Shown piece after piece: positions 63,901 to 64,000 of a stretch of DNA of 64,000 bases. The DNA is from Pisolithus tinctorius (taxonomy: Eukaryota > Basidiomycota > Agaricomycetes > Boletales > Pisolithaceae): positions 248,001 to 312,000 of the forward strand of contig JANFAH010000035.1 of assembly GCA_024663395.1 (NCBI GenBank), read 5' to 3'. The notes under the pieces are model-generated. The model saw nothing but the letters and a program-made list of their open reading frames with translations. It was not told the DNA's origin and did no database searches. A program made the translations under genes and the position numbers. Every line of letters starts with the position of its first letter. Position 1 is the first letter of the stretch.

Positions 63901-64000
63901 TGTCACCTTCTGACGTGAGTCGCCCCGTGTCTGGCATAGGAATCCGCGTGTCATGCATCGTGTTTACAGCGTGTGTGTCCTCAGGTGGGGGACGTTCACT
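60908..64000 (-). pseudogene. Gypsy element 5 pol: integrase, chromodomain and long C-terminal extension
   Basis: The frame is in one phase from 63958 to 60908 with a single TGA at 62756-62758. Integrase has the zinc-binding HAHSLLAHLGARK, then CISCQTCQRSK, and catalytic DFVGPLPE, AIISDRD and HPETDGATERANR. After the TGA the same frame reads KLVPKFIGPY, the normal integrase C-terminus, then FHSSLLRVHIPNDDR. A chromodomain follows (REWAVDQIISHRGSRSDVKFEVKW, here as motif EWAVDQIIS). Then comes an approximately 480-residue Arg/Ser-rich extension with VDSGPGQTEERLLVHREQIR and an acidic end (GDYGEDYDGVADAEGE). RT lies beyond the window. Chromodomains in such elements direct integration to heterochromatin, which suits this region. 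Confidence 0.9.

Overview
The window looks like a transposon-rich piece of an Agaricomycete (mushroom-forming basidiomycete) nuclear genome, possibly an ectomycorrhizal Boletales-type fungus. The reasons are short introns of about 47-55 bp, several Ty3/gypsy lineages (one with an integrase chromodomain), a Helitron, a two-protein multicopy transposon family known to me only from Agaricomycetes, and a NACHT-WD40 NLR. The species is not identifiable by eye. No rRNA, tRNA or CRISPR was seen.

Layout. 1-5157: fairly young minus-strand Ty3 element (element 1: gag, pol, 5' LTR) with a -1 frameshift signal at the gag/pol junction. 5.7-7.9 kb: truncated gypsy fragment, cut by the first copy (A) of a 1.86-kb solo-LTR family. 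9.2-14.9 kb: two minus-strand genes of an unclassified DNA-transposon-like unit, bordered by a 112-bp inverted repeat. 15.7-18.4 kb: small MITE, LTR copy B and a Helitron scrap. 19.4-21 kb: decayed plus-strand gene with a Cys-rich motif. 21.8-26.8 kb: gypsy element 3 (minus, FIDD-type RT), interrupted by LTR copy D. 29.5-41.4 kb: chitin synthase pseudogene split by an 8.5-kb LTR element (element 2) with perfect 5-bp target duplications; LTR copy E sits inside that element. 41.6-43.9 kb: LTR copy F, itself interrupted by a 486-bp solo LTR with perfect 5-bp target duplications. 43.9-47.1 kb: gypsy element 4. 47.1-50.1 kb: LTR copy G, LINE ORF1 and LTR copy H. 50.1-52.6 kb: decayed unassigned sequence. 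52.6-56.6 kb: NACHT-WD40 gene. 57.8-60.6 kb: broken inositol polyphosphate kinase and a RhoGEF fragment. 60.7-64 kb: 3' half of a chromodomain gypsy element (element 5).

The unifying signal is CpG decay. From about 5 to 52 kb almost every CpG seems to have become TpG or CpA. Paired LTRs differ reciprocally (TG in one, CA in the other), and eight coding frames are ended by TGA where related proteins, a sister copy or the local context suggest an Arg CGA codon. In the chitin synthase all three arginines of the QRRRW catalytic motif are lost this way. The signal fits deamination of methylated CpG in silenced repeats.

The least explained items are a roughly 214-aa ORF conserved inside the solo-LTR family, upstream of its TATA box and near a cluster of Gcn4/AP-1-like sites; textbook-looking -1 frameshift sites in two gypsy elements; a 112-bp inverted repeat; and the unclassified two-gene transposon.
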